Assembly (NCBI RefSeq): GCF_000308615.1
Contig: NZ_BAGB01000013.1
Span: forward strand, 186,001 to 250,000
Direction: 5' to 3'
From: Nocardia jiangxiensis NBRC 101359
GTDB lineage: Bacteria; Actinomycetota; Actinomycetes; Mycobacteriales; Mycobacteriaceae
Length of the DNA stretch: 64,000 bases
Shown here: piece after piece, positions 9,247 to 18,127 of the stretch
How positions within the stretch are numbered: the first letter of the stretch is position 1
Layout: each line of letters opens with the position of its first letter
Position numbers and translations under genes: made by a program
The notes under the pieces: generated by a model
Told to the model about the DNA's origin: nothing
Seen by the model: only the letters and a program-made list of their open reading frames with translations
The model's database searches: none

Positions 9247-9540
9247 TCAGTGGCCGAGGCGGCCGCGGCCCAGGCGCAGCAGCAGCATGGCGAGCGTGTG
9301 GCCCTCCTGGCCCAGTTCGCTGAAACGCTCGAGGACCTTCATCTCGCGGGAGTGGACCAGCCGCGTACCGCCGTTGGCCATCCGGGTGCGGCCGATGCTG
9401 CGCGAGATCTCGGTGCGCCGCTTGATCGCGGCCAGGATCTCGGCGTCGAGCCGGTCGATCTCCTTGCGGAGCTTGTCGATCTCCGCCTCGCCGCTGGGCA
9501 GCGCGGCATCGGACCCGGTCGTAGTCGTAGAGGTGCTCAT
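9247..9540 (-). CDS. aroQ: intracellular chorismate mutase (AroQ-delta type)
   Basis: Converts chorismate to prephenate for phenylalanine and tyrosine synthesis. The ATG at 9540 follows GAGGAGAAG at proper spacing and gives 97 residues, close to the short M. tuberculosis Rv0948c enzyme. The helical AroQ pattern is visible in EIDKLRKEIDRLDAEILAAIKRRTEIS, where the Arg and Lys residues line the active site, and in RLVHSREMKVLERFSELG. The C-terminal LLRLGRGRLGH is conserved in the mycobacterial enzyme, where the C-terminus is remodelled when it is activated by binding DAHP synthase. The same dependence is expected here. Confidence 0.93.
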   Translation of the reverse strand: MSTSTTTTGSDAALPSGEAEIDKLRKEIDRLDAEILAAIKRRTEISRSIGRTRMANGGTRLVHSREMKVLERFSELGQEGHTLAMLLLRLGRGRLGH

Positions 9541-9802
9541 ACTTCTTCTCCTCGTGTCAGAACTTCGATCGGCGGGTGACCTCTGGCCGTTACCGATGGG
9601 TTCCTTCACCGTGAATCAGGCCCGGTGGGCCATATATTCCCCCCTTCGACACCCATACACTCAAATGTGAAATCGGCGACCAGGTTGGGCGGCGGTCAGC
9701 CGGGCTGCAGTGGTTGCGCGAGCGCTGGACATGTGGTCAGTCTGCCATGCTCGGCACAGGGGCTACAACCTTGTCGGTGCTCGCCGGTAGCGTGGTAGGG
9801 CG

Positions 9803-12364
9803 ATGGAGACCACGGTGGCTGACAAGAGGCGTCCGCAGGCGCGGACGGGGCAGACAGAGGATGCGGGGCGTGCGGCGCACACCCCGCACGATGCGGCGGC
9901 GGGGGCGGTCGAGCGGCTACTCGAGGGCCTGAATCCGCAGCAGCGCGCGGCGGTGGTGCACAGCGGCACACCCCTGCTGATCGTCGCGGGCGCGGGTTCG
10001 GGCAAGACCGCCGTGCTGACCCGGCGCATCGCCTATCTGCTGGCCGCCCGCGGCGTCACCCCGGGGCAGATCCTGGCGATCACGTTCACCAACAAGGCCG
10101 CCGCAGAGATGCGCGAGCGGGTGGCCGGGCTGGTCGGCCCGCGCGCGGCCAGTATGTGGGTGTCCACCTTCCACTCCAGCTGCGTGCGCATCCTGCGCAC
10201 CCAGGCTGCGCTGCTGCCCGGCCTGAACACCAACTTCTCCATCTACGACGCCGACGATTCGCGTCGGCTGCTCGCGATGATCGGCCGCGATCTGGAACTG
10301 GACGCGAAGAAGTACACCCCGCGCCTGCTCGCCACGGCCATCTCCAATCTCAAGAACGAGCTCATCGATCCGGAGCGGGCCACGATCGACGCGGAATCCG
10401 ACGAGAGTCAGCTGCCCCGCATCGTCGCTCAGGTGTACACCGAATATCAGCGTCGGCTGCGCGGCGCCAATGCGATGGACTTCGACGATCTGATCGGCGA
10501 GACGGTCGCACTGCTGCAACGTCATCCGCAGGTCGCCGAGTACTACCGCCGCCGGTTCCGGCACGTGCTGGTGGACGAGTACCAGGACACCAACCACGCG
10601 CAGTACGTCCTGGTCCGCGAGCTGGTCGGCCATCACGCGGCGGGTCCGGCCACCGAGGCGGACGATGCGGATGCCGGTGCGGCAGCGGTGGATCCGGAGT
10701 TCACCCCGGCCCGGCGCGAGGATGCGGTGGCCCCGAGCGAGCTGTGCGTGGTGGGCGATGCCGACCAGTCGATCTACGCCTTCCGCGGTGCGACCATCCG
10801 CAACATCGAGGAGTTCGAGCGCGACTTCCCGGATGCGGAAACCATTCTGCTGGAACAGAACTATCGCTCCACCCAGCACATCCTGTCCGCGGCGAACGCG
10901 GTCATCGCGCGCAACGAGGGCCGCCGCGAGAAGAAGCTGTGGACCGATTCGGGCGAGGGCGATCTGATCGTCGGCTACGTCGCGGACAACGAGCACGACG
11001 AGGCGTCGTTCGTCGCGCGCGAGATCGATCGCCTGGTCGATCAGGGCGATTACAACTACGGCGAGGTCGCGGTCTTCTACCGCACCAACAACAATTCCCG
11101 TGCGCTGGAAGAGATCTTCATCCGGATGGGGCTGCCGTACAAGGTGGTTGGCGGTGTCCGCTTCTATGAGCGCAAGGAGGTTCGCGATATCGTCGCCTAC
11201 CTGCGCGTTCTGGAGAATCCGGAAGATGCGGTGAGCCTGCGCCGGATTCTGAACACGCCGCGCCGCGGCATCGGCGATCGCGCCGAGGCGTGTGTGGCCG
11301 TGCATTCCGAACAGCGCGGCATCGGTTTCGGCCAGGCGCTGCGCGATGCCGCCGACGGCAAGGTGGCCCTGCTCAATACGCGTGCCCAGCGCGCTATCGC
11401 GGGATTCCTGGATCTGCTGGAGGAGATCCGCGCGGCGGGCGTGCAGGAGGATCTGGATTTCCCGGATGTGGGAACCGTGGTCGAGGCGGTGCTGGACCGC
11501 TCCGGATATCGCGCCGAACTCGAGGCGTCCGACGATCCGCAGGACGGCGCCCGCCTGGACAATCTCAACGAATTGGTCAGCGTCGCACGAGAATTCAGCT
11601 CCGAGGCGCGCAACAGTGTCGAGGCCGCCACGGCGGAGGGATTGTTGCCCACCGCCGCCGAGGGTGAGCCGGATCCGGGGTCGCTGGCCGCATTCCTCGA
11701 GCGGGTGTCGCTGGTCGCCGATACCGATCAGATTCCCGACGAGGGGACGGGTGTGGTCACCATGATGACCCTGCACACCGCCAAGGGGCTGGAATTCCCG
11801 GTCGTCTTCGTCACCGGGTGGGAGGACGGCCAGTTCCCGCACATGCGCGCCCTGGGTGATCCGACCGAACTGGCCGAGGAACGTCGCCTCGCCTACGTCG
11901 GCATCACCCGTGCCCGCCGCCGCCTGTACCTGTCCCGCGCGGTGGTCCGCTCCGGCTGGGGTCAGCCGGTGTCGAATCCGGAATCCCGTTTCCTCCAGGA
12001 GATTCCGGGTCATCTGATGGACTGGCAGCGCCTCGAACCGGCCAACTCGCCCGGCGCCCGCGGCATGCGCCGCCGCGGCGAGAGCGACGGCCTGGAACGG
12101 GACTGGACGCGCGGCGACGGCTGGTCCGATCGTCCCGGCGTGCGCGGCGGCGACCGCCGCCCCGCTCCCGGCAGCGCCAAGCGCGGCAACACCAATCTCG
12201 TTCTGGCCGTGGGCGATCGGGTCAACCACGACAAGTACGGACTGGGCCGGGTGATCGCCGCCGAAGGTACGGGCCCGATCGCGAGCGTCACCATAGATTT
12301 CGGCACCGCGGGCAAGATCCGGCTCATCCCGCAATACAGCGGTGGGGTCCTGGTCAAACTGTAA
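9803..12364 (+). CDS. pcrA: ATP-dependent DNA helicase PcrA/UvrD1 (superfamily 1)
   Basis: The SF1A helicase unwinds DNA 3'-5' in repair and recombination. Motifs appear in order: Q-motif LNPQQRAAVV (about residue 44), Walker A GAGSGKTAVLTRR (about 63), Walker B LVDEYQDTNHAQ, motif III GDADQSIYAFRGA, QNYRST, TLHTAKGLEFPVVF and YVGITRARRRLYLS. The C-terminus (about 800-853, GDRVNHDKYGLGRVI) is the Tudor-like domain used by PcrA to bind RNA polymerase. At 853 residues it is longer than M. tuberculosis UvrD1 (771). An acidic Ala-rich insert of about 30 residues sits between motifs II and III. The start is ambiguous: ATG 9803 or GTG 9815, the latter with GGAG at better spacing. Confidence 0.97.
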   Translation: METTVADKRRPQARTGQTEDAGRAAHTPHDAAAGAVERLLEGLNPQQRAAVVHSGTPLLIVAGAGSGKTAVLTRRIAYLLAARGVTPGQILAITFTNKAAAEMRERVAGLVGPRAASMWVSTFHSSCVRILRTQAALLPGLNTNFSIYDADDSRRLLAMIGRDLELDAKKYTPRLLATAISNLKNELIDPERATIDAESDESQLPRIVAQVYTEYQRRLRGANAMDFDDLIGETVALLQRHPQVAEYYRRRFRHVLVDEYQDTNHAQYVLVRELVGHHAAGPATEADDADAGAAAVDPEFTPARREDAVAPSELCVVGDADQSIYAFRGATIRNIEEFERDFPDAETILLEQNYRSTQHILSAANAVIARNEGRREKKLWTDSGEGDLIVGYVADNEHDEASFVAREIDRLVDQGDYNYGEVAVFYRTNNNSRALEEIFIRMGLPYKVVGGVRFYERKEVRDIVAYLRVLENPEDAVSLRRILNTPRRGIGDRAEACVAVHSEQRGIGFGQALRDAADGKVALLNTRAQRAIAGFLDLLEEIRAAGVQEDLDFPDVGTVVEAVLDRSGYRAELEASDDPQDGARLDNLNELVSVAREFSSEARNSVEAATAEGLLPTAAEGEPDPGSLAAFLERVSLVADTDQIPDEGTGVVTMMTLHTAKGLEFPVVFVTGWEDGQFPHMRALGDPTELAEERRLAYVGITRARRRLYLSRAVVRSGWGQPVSNPESRFLQEIPGHLMDWQRLEPANSPGARGMRRRGESDGLERDWTRGDGWSDRPGVRGGDRRPAPGSAKRGNTNLVLAVGDRVNHDKYGLGRVIAAEGTGPIASVTIDFGTAGKIRLIPQYSGGVLVKL

Positions 12365-12375
12365 GAGGTTCCCGG

Positions 12376-12397
12376 CCGGGGGCGTTCACGTCCCCGG
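12376..12397. terminator. bidirectional hairpin between pcrA and the M23 peptidase
   Basis: CCGGGGGCG (12376-12384) pairs with CGTCCCCGG (12389-12397) around the loop TTCA, a 9-bp stem with one G-U pair. It sits in the 47-base gap between two convergent genes. Confidence 0.7.
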
Positions 12398-12411
12398 CGG
12401 GATTTCTCCGC

Positions 12412-13557
12412 TCAATCCTCTTCGGGGCCCAGGGAAATGCCGCGACTCGCCAACCAAGGCAGCGGGTCGATGCGATCGGTCCCGTGCAGCCACACTTCGA
12501 AATGGCAGTGCGGGCCCGTGGAGAAGCCCCGGTTGCCGATGGTGGCGATCTGATCGCCCGCCATCACGTGCTGGCCGACCGACACCGTGGTGGTGTTGAC
12601 GTGCCCGTAGACGGTTATGGTGCCGTCGTCGTGCCGCACCCGCACCCACATGCCGAAGCCCGAGGCCGGCCCCGCGTCGATGACGGTGCCGTCCATGACC
12701 GCGTAGATCGGTGTGCCGATCGGGCCCGCGATGTCGACCCCGGGATGCAGTACGCCCCAGCGGGTGCCGTACCCGGAGGTGAAGGTGCCGCTGGCGAACT
12801 TCACGAAGACCGGCCGGAGTTTGGCGGCGGCCTGGGCGGCGAGGCTCTCGGCGAACTGCTGCCCGTGGTGCAGCACGTCCTGGAACTGGCTGATATCGGT
12901 CACCGGCGCGGCGTCGAGCAGCTGCGGCGATTGGCTCGCACTCGCGGCGCCGTTGGTGGGTGCCGAGGCCGCGACCTGACGGATCTCACCGGTCGTCGGC
13001 GCGTCGGCGGTGGCGGGGTGCTGACTTCCGAGATGTTGCGCACCGGCCTGACCTGCAGCTACGACCGCGCCCGCGGCGACCGCCACGACGGCCGCGCGGC
13101 CCTTGAGGGCTGCGGGCGGAACGGGCATCCGGTGCGCACCCGGAACACGGGCGGGCCGGTGATCGGCATTGCCGCGCAGGCCGCGGGCGCCGAGTGTGGT
13201 GGGCGGGAACGGCTCGTCGGGCTCGTCGTAGTCGGCCTGCTCGGCTTCGTCCGAAGCCCAGGGGTCCCACTGCGCATCCTCGGAAGGCTGTGCACCCCAG
13301 TGGTATTCGGGGGACTGCTGCCACTCGTCGGGTTCGGGGGCGCCCCACGCATCCACGGGCGCATTCCACGTGTCACCAGCGGGCACGTCCCAGGTGGTCG
13401 CCGTGCCCGAGCCCGACCAGCTGTCGGCACGGCCCGCGGGCGCGGCATAGCCGCCGAAGGAGGTCGCATCGCCGAGGTTGTTCAGACCATCGCCCTCGCG
13501 CCGGTAACGCAGGGCGGACGGAGCGCGATGTCCTGGCTGAAACGGATCGCCGCTCAT
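12412..13557 (-). CDS. M23 family (LytM-type) metallopeptidase, Rv0950c-like
   Basis: Peptidoglycan-type endopeptidase domain at the C-terminus. GVLHPGVDIAGPIGTPIYA supplies the first zinc His and Asp (HxxxD) and GPHCHFEVW the HxH pair, so all zinc ligands are present. The ATG at 13557 (MSGDPFQPGHRAP) gives 381 residues; the longer frame upstream lacks family resemblance. Residues 1-145 are acidic and low-complexity, followed by an Ala/Val hydrophobic segment (AAVVAVAAGAVVAAG) that is a signal anchor or signal peptide. The catalytic domain is therefore expected outside the membrane. The position next to sucCD and pcrA equals that of M. tuberculosis Rv0950c. Confidence 0.93.
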   Translation of the reverse strand: MSGDPFQPGHRAPSALRYRREGDGLNNLGDATSFGGYAAPAGRADSWSGSGTATTWDVPAGDTWNAPVDAWGAPEPDEWQQSPEYHWGAQPSEDAQWDPWASDEAEQADYDEPDEPFPPTTLGARGLRGNADHRPARVPGAHRMPVPPAALKGRAAVVAVAAGAVVAAGQAGAQHLGSQHPATADAPTTGEIRQVAASAPTNGAASASQSPQLLDAAPVTDISQFQDVLHHGQQFAESLAAQAAAKLRPVFVKFASGTFTSGYGTRWGVLHPGVDIAGPIGTPIYAVMDGTVIDAGPASGFGMWVRVRHDDGTITVYGHVNTTTVSVGQHVMAGDQIATIGNRGFSTGPHCHFEVWLHGTDRIDPLPWLASRGISLGPEED

Positions 13558-14167
13558 TACCGAATTCCCGAGGAGAAGTGCTGCCGTGCTGTCGACGGGG
13601 CGCCTGCGATGCGGCTCTCTACCTGCGGAGCGCTGTGCTGCAACAAGCCTGCCGTCCTCCTGTGCTGTGCCCGTCAGCGGCGGAATGTGGTCGTCCGGTG
13701 TAGCCCGGTCGGGAGTACAGAGACTACCGCGTCGGACGCCCTCGTTCATGCCGGTCCTGTGACCTTGTTGTGACATCGGTCGCATCGACGGTAACGAAAT
13801 GATTGCGACCCGGCAAGCGCTCCCGGGCATCTCCGTCCGCATGTGAGATTCATCACATGTTTTCTCGGGAATAGCATGTTCGGCGCGATGACGGATATGT
13901 CGGATTTCGATACGACGTCGCGTAGTAGTCCAATCGTCGCGAACCGCTCGAACCCGTGGTCCCGCCGCCGCCGCGGCAACCTACTCGCCAGTAGCAGTGG
14001 CCAGCGGTTTTGCCCTCCCGGGTGCGGGCCGGTGACCTGTGCCACTTAGGCTGTATGCGGCTGATTTCCCGTGCTCGCGAGTGATTAGAGTCCGATTCGA
14101 CCCGCCCTGGAACGACGGGACGCCAACAAAGTCGTTGTCACCACAACGCAGACGAGACGGTGAGTAC
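13558..14167. other. 610-bp divergent intergenic region between M23 peptidase and sucC
   Basis: No convincing gene is seen. The stretch holds the promoters for the M23 peptidase (leftward) and sucCD (rightward) and a Crp-like palindrome at 13842-13857. The sequence around the palindrome is AT-richer than its surroundings. I looked for a c-di-AMP riboswitch upstream of the peptidase and did not find its conserved core. Confidence 0.6.
13842..13857. promoter_or_regulatory. Crp/GlxR-like binding site upstream of sucC and the M23 peptidase
   Basis: TGTGAGATTCATCACA has both perfect half-sites TGTGA and TCACA with a 6-bp centre, and the dyad extends by one further pair on each side (CATGTGA and TCACATG). 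It matches the cAMP receptor protein consensus used by mycobacterial Crp and corynebacterial GlxR, except that the central TA is TT. It lies 311 bases from the sucC start and 285 from the peptidase start, so the target gene is uncertain. Confidence 0.65.
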
Positions 14168-15334
<1,167 letters not shown>

Positions 15335-15348
15335 AGGAATCAGGGCAA

Positions 15349-16263
15349 ATGTCTATCTTCCTCAACAAGGACAACAAGGTCATCGTCCAGGGCATCACCG
15401 GTGGTGAGGGCACCAAGCACACCGCTCTGATGCTGAAGGCCGGCACCAACGTGGTCGGCGGTGTCAACGCGCGCAAGGCGGGCACCACGGTCAAGCACGT
15501 CGACAAGGACGGCAACGACGTCGAGTTGCCGGTGTTCGGATCGGTCGCCGAGGCCATCGAGAAGACCGGCGCGGACACCTCGATCGCGTTCGTGCCCCCG
15601 GCGTTCTCCAAGGACGCCATCATCGAGGCCATCGACGCCGAGATTCCGCTGCTGGTCGTCATCACCGAGGGCATCCCGGTGCAGGACAGCGCGTACGCCT
15701 GGGCCTACAACGTCGAGAAGGGTGGCAAGACCCGGATCATCGGCCCGAACTGCCCCGGCATCATCACCCCGGGTGAGTCGCTGGTCGGCATCACGCCGAA
15801 CAACATCACCGGCAAGGGCCCGATCGGTCTGGTGTCCAAGTCCGGCACCCTGACCTACCAGATGATGTACGAGCTGCGCGACTTCGGCTTCTCCACCGCC
15901 ATCGGCATCGGCGGCGACCCGGTCATCGGCACCACCCACATCGACGCCATCGAGGCGTTCGAGAAGGACCCGGAGACCAAGGTCATCGTGATGATCGGCG
16001 AGATCGGCGGCGACGCCGAGGAGCGGGCCGCGGCCTACATCCAGGCCAACGTCACCAAGCCGGTCGTCGGCTACGTCGCGGGCTTCACCGCTCCCGAGGG
16101 CAAGACCATGGGCCACGCGGGCGCGATCGTCTCCGGTTCGGCCGGTACCGCCGCCGCGAAGAAGGAGGCCCTCGAGGCCGCGGGCGTCAAGGTCGGCAAG
16201 ACGCCGTCCGAGACCGCCGCGCTGGCTCGGGAGATCCTGGAGAAGGCCAGCGTCGAGGCCTGA
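15349..16263 (+). CDS. sucD: succinyl-CoA synthetase alpha subunit
   Basis: Partner of SucC. The 304-residue protein has the CoA-binding opening [15 protein letters not shown], the [12 protein letters not shown] segment, and the phosphohistidine loop [11 protein letters not shown] with the active His at residue 256. A Shine-Dalgarno AAAGGAATCAGGG precedes the ATG. The gene is followed by a long perfect palindrome acting as terminator, so sucCD form a two-gene operon. Confidence 0.99.
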   Translation: MSIFLNKDNKVIVQGITGGEGTKHTALMLKAGTNVVGGVNARKAGTTVKHVDKDGNDVELPVFGSVAEAIEKTGADTSIAFVPPAFSKDAIIEAIDAEIPLLVVITEGIPVQDSAYAWAYNVEKGGKTRIIGPNCPGIITPGESLVGITPNNITGKGPIGLVSKSGTLTYQMMYELRDFGFSTAIGIGGDPVIGTTHIDAIEAFEKDPETKVIVMIGEIGGDAEERAAAYIQANVTKPVVGYVAGFTAPEGKTMGHAGAIVSGSAGTAAAKKEALEAAGVKVGKTPSETAALAREILEKASVEA

Positions 16264-16287
16264 TCCGGCCCCAGCGCACTTCGATTC

Positions 16288-16325
16288 ACGAAGGCCGCCA
16301 ACCGAATTCGGTTGGCGGCCTTCGT
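16288..16325 (+). terminator. 38-bp perfect palindrome after sucD
   Basis: The sequence from ACGAAGGCCGCC (16288) to GGCGGCCTTCGT (16325) is a perfect inverted repeat centred on GAATTC, allowing a stem of about 17 bp with a tiny loop. It lies 25 bases after the sucD stop codon and is followed by CGTTG rather than a T-run. A terminator role is very likely. Confidence 0.85.
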
Positions 16326-16589
16326 CGTTGCCGGACGGTGTTCACGGTGCTGGGAATACGTGGCACAAACCCAGGGCACGGACCACGGTGCAGAACATTT
16401 CCGAAAGATTCACGGCAAACCTCCTTTTTCTCCTCCCCGAGGCACGATCCACGTGCTCACCTGGTTCATCGGCATATCATCCGGCCGACTGCGCGGTTTG
16501 CGGTGGCCGTGACCCGGGCGGTTTCGTGCAGTAGCGTCAAGAGCACATTCAAGTCTTGACAACGAGGGACTCGACAAGGAGACGACGAC

Positions 16590-17678
16590 ATGTCATACCC
16601 GTCCGGGGGCTCCGGGTACAACGCACCCGCGCCGACACCACCCACCTCCACGCTCGGTTTCGCGCAGCAGCCGGCCGCTGGTTCCGGCAGTAAAGCGGGT
16701 ACCCCGGAATCGGGTGCCATGGGGTTGCCGTTCTACCTCACGGCGGGTGCCACGGTGCTCGGCATCATCAACTTCCTGTTGGGTTTCGGGCCGTTCTTCT
16801 CCACGAGTGAGAGCGGGACCAACCTCTTCACCTTGTTCGCCGCGTCGGCGCTGATCGCGCTGGTCGCGGGTGGTCTGCTGGCAGGACTGTCGCTGCTGCC
16901 CAAGCAGAATTGGCTCGGAGCCTCGGCGGGGATTTCGGCGGCCGGTTTCCTCGGGCTGATCTTCCTGATCGTGAAGCTGCCCGACGGGGTCAGCATGGGC
17001 TGGGCTGCGTGGGTGGTGCTGTTCCTGGCGCTCGTGCAGACCGCCGCGGTCGTCGTCGCGGTGCTGTTCGAGAGTGACATCCTGTCCGTGCCCGCGCCGA
17101 AACCGGCTGCGCCGCAGGCTGTTCCGGGTGCCCCCGGGGCGCCCGGATACGGTCAGCAGAGCTATGGTCAGGCGCAGCAAGGACAGTACGGTCAGCAAGC
17201 GCAGCAGGGGCAGCAGGCCCAGTACGCTCAGGCTCAGCAGGCGCAGAGTCAGCCGTCCTACGGGCAGTACGGGCAGCAGCCCGGTCAGGCGCAGTCCCCC
17301 TACGGTCAGGCGCAGCAGGGTGGTCAGTCGCCGTACGGGCAGCCCGGTCAGCAGTATCCGCAGTACGGTCAGGCGCAGTCGCCCTACGGTCAGCAGCAGT
17401 ACGGCCAGCAACAGTACGGCCAGCAGCCGGGCGGATACGGCGCTCAGCCTCAGCAGCAGGCGTCGAGTCCGAGCGGCGAGGCCGCCGGTGGCCAGCAGCC
17501 GCAGTACGGCTCGCTCAGCTTCGGTCAGCAGCAGGCCGGTCAGGGTGCCGCGGCCGGCCAGTCCGGGCAGTCGGCGAGCACGCCCAAGCCGGCCAACCCC
17601 TTCGGTGAGGAGCGGCCCGCCAACCCCGCCGCCGACCCCACCACCGCATTCCGCCCCGGCGACGACGACAAGAAATAG
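16590..17678 (+). CDS. DUF5336 membrane protein with Q/Y/G-rich tail (Rv0954-like)
   Basis: Residues 1-45 are a Gly/Pro/Ser-rich cytosolic segment. About four hydrophobic segments follow (residues 46-160, e.g. [20 protein letters not shown] and [20 protein letters not shown]). From about 170 to the end is a long low-complexity tail built of repeats such as YGQAQQ and SPYGQ, very rich in Gln, Tyr, Gly and Ala. The gene position after sucCD equals that of M. tuberculosis Rv0954, reported as a cell-division-associated membrane protein. A Shine-Dalgarno AAGGAG precedes the ATG. The tail resembles prion-like condensate-forming sequences; that is inference. Confidence 0.9.
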   Translation: MSYPSGGSGYNAPAPTPPTSTLGFAQQPAAGSGSKAGTPESGAMGLPFYLTAGATVLGIINFLLGFGPFFSTSESGTNLFTLFAASALIALVAGGLLAGLSLLPKQNWLGASAGISAAGFLGLIFLIVKLPDGVSMGWAAWVVLFLALVQTAAVVVAVLFESDILSVPAPKPAAPQAVPGAPGAPGYGQQSYGQAQQGQYGQQAQQGQQAQYAQAQQAQSQPSYGQYGQQPGQAQSPYGQAQQGGQSPYGQPGQQYPQYGQAQSPYGQQQYGQQQYGQQPGGYGAQPQQQASSPSGEAAGGQQPQYGSLSFGQQQAGQGAAAGQSGQSASTPKPANPFGEERPANPAADPTTAFRPGDDDKK

Positions 17679-17680
17679 GG

Positions 17681-17807
17681 CTGTATTTTTGGCCTCCGCT
17701 TCGCTGCGGCGTGTTCGCGGCCCCCTGAGTCTCACCGTTCGGCCCCGTGTCGGGTACTCGTTCCTCGCACCCGCCACGCGTCCGAGCGGCGAGACGGGCC
17801 GCGAACC
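17681..17807 (+). repeat. palindromic interspersed element, copy 1 (long form)
   Basis: Begins CTGTATTTTTGGCCTCCGC right after the stop codon of the DUF5336 gene and ends CCGCGAACC. Outer stem: GTTCGCGGCCC (17713-17723) with GGGCCGCGAAC (17796-17806). Inner stem: GTCTCACCGTTCGG (17729-17742) with CCGAGCGGCGAGAC (17782-17795), including one A-C mismatch and one G-U pair. The apical region between the stems is nearly identical in copies 3 and 4. Similarity to copy 2 continues about 45 bases beyond the right end. Confidence 0.88.
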
Positions 17808-18127
17808 TTGGGGTTGGCGTTTGTCCCGGGTGGGCGGGCCTGGGTGAGCGTTCGTGGTGTTTGTCGGCCTTCGTCGCTACGCGCCCGAACGACGGGACGG
17901 GCCGCGAACTCGGAGTTGGTGTTGTCGAGGGGGATTGGAACCAGATGCGTGAGGGTTGTATCGGCGAGTCGGGTGCGCTTCGGCGCGCCTGACTCGCCGA
18001 TGTCGTGGAAGGTGCCACCCTGGGGTGTCGTGAGGTAGCGCTGTGGTGAAAGTGGGCGCGCCGACCCGTCGTGAGGGGAAGTCGTGACAGTCGCATCGGA
18101 TGCCGGACGTCGCGGGAGAGTCGGACC
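17808..18127. other. 320-bp intergenic region with a decayed element fragment
   Basis: No gene is seen. At 17895-17925 there is a second copy of the right end of the palindromic element (GGACGGGCCGCGAAC and a GTTGG-containing flank), so the locus has a partial tandem duplication. At 17967-18005 GGCGAGTCGGGTGCGC and the facing GCGCGCCTGACTCGCC form another imperfect inverted repeat, a possible terminator. A Shine-Dalgarno GGGAGAG for the next gene lies at its right edge. Confidence 0.55.

Noticed and set aside
9917..12334. 805-codon open frame antisense to pcrA
   Set aside because: It mirrors the pcrA coding sequence, has no family motifs and follows from GC-rich third positions.
13558..13840. 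c-di-AMP (ydaO) riboswitch upstream of the M23 peptidase
   Set aside because: I looked for the conserved core on the minus strand and did not find it; a covariance search would be decisive.
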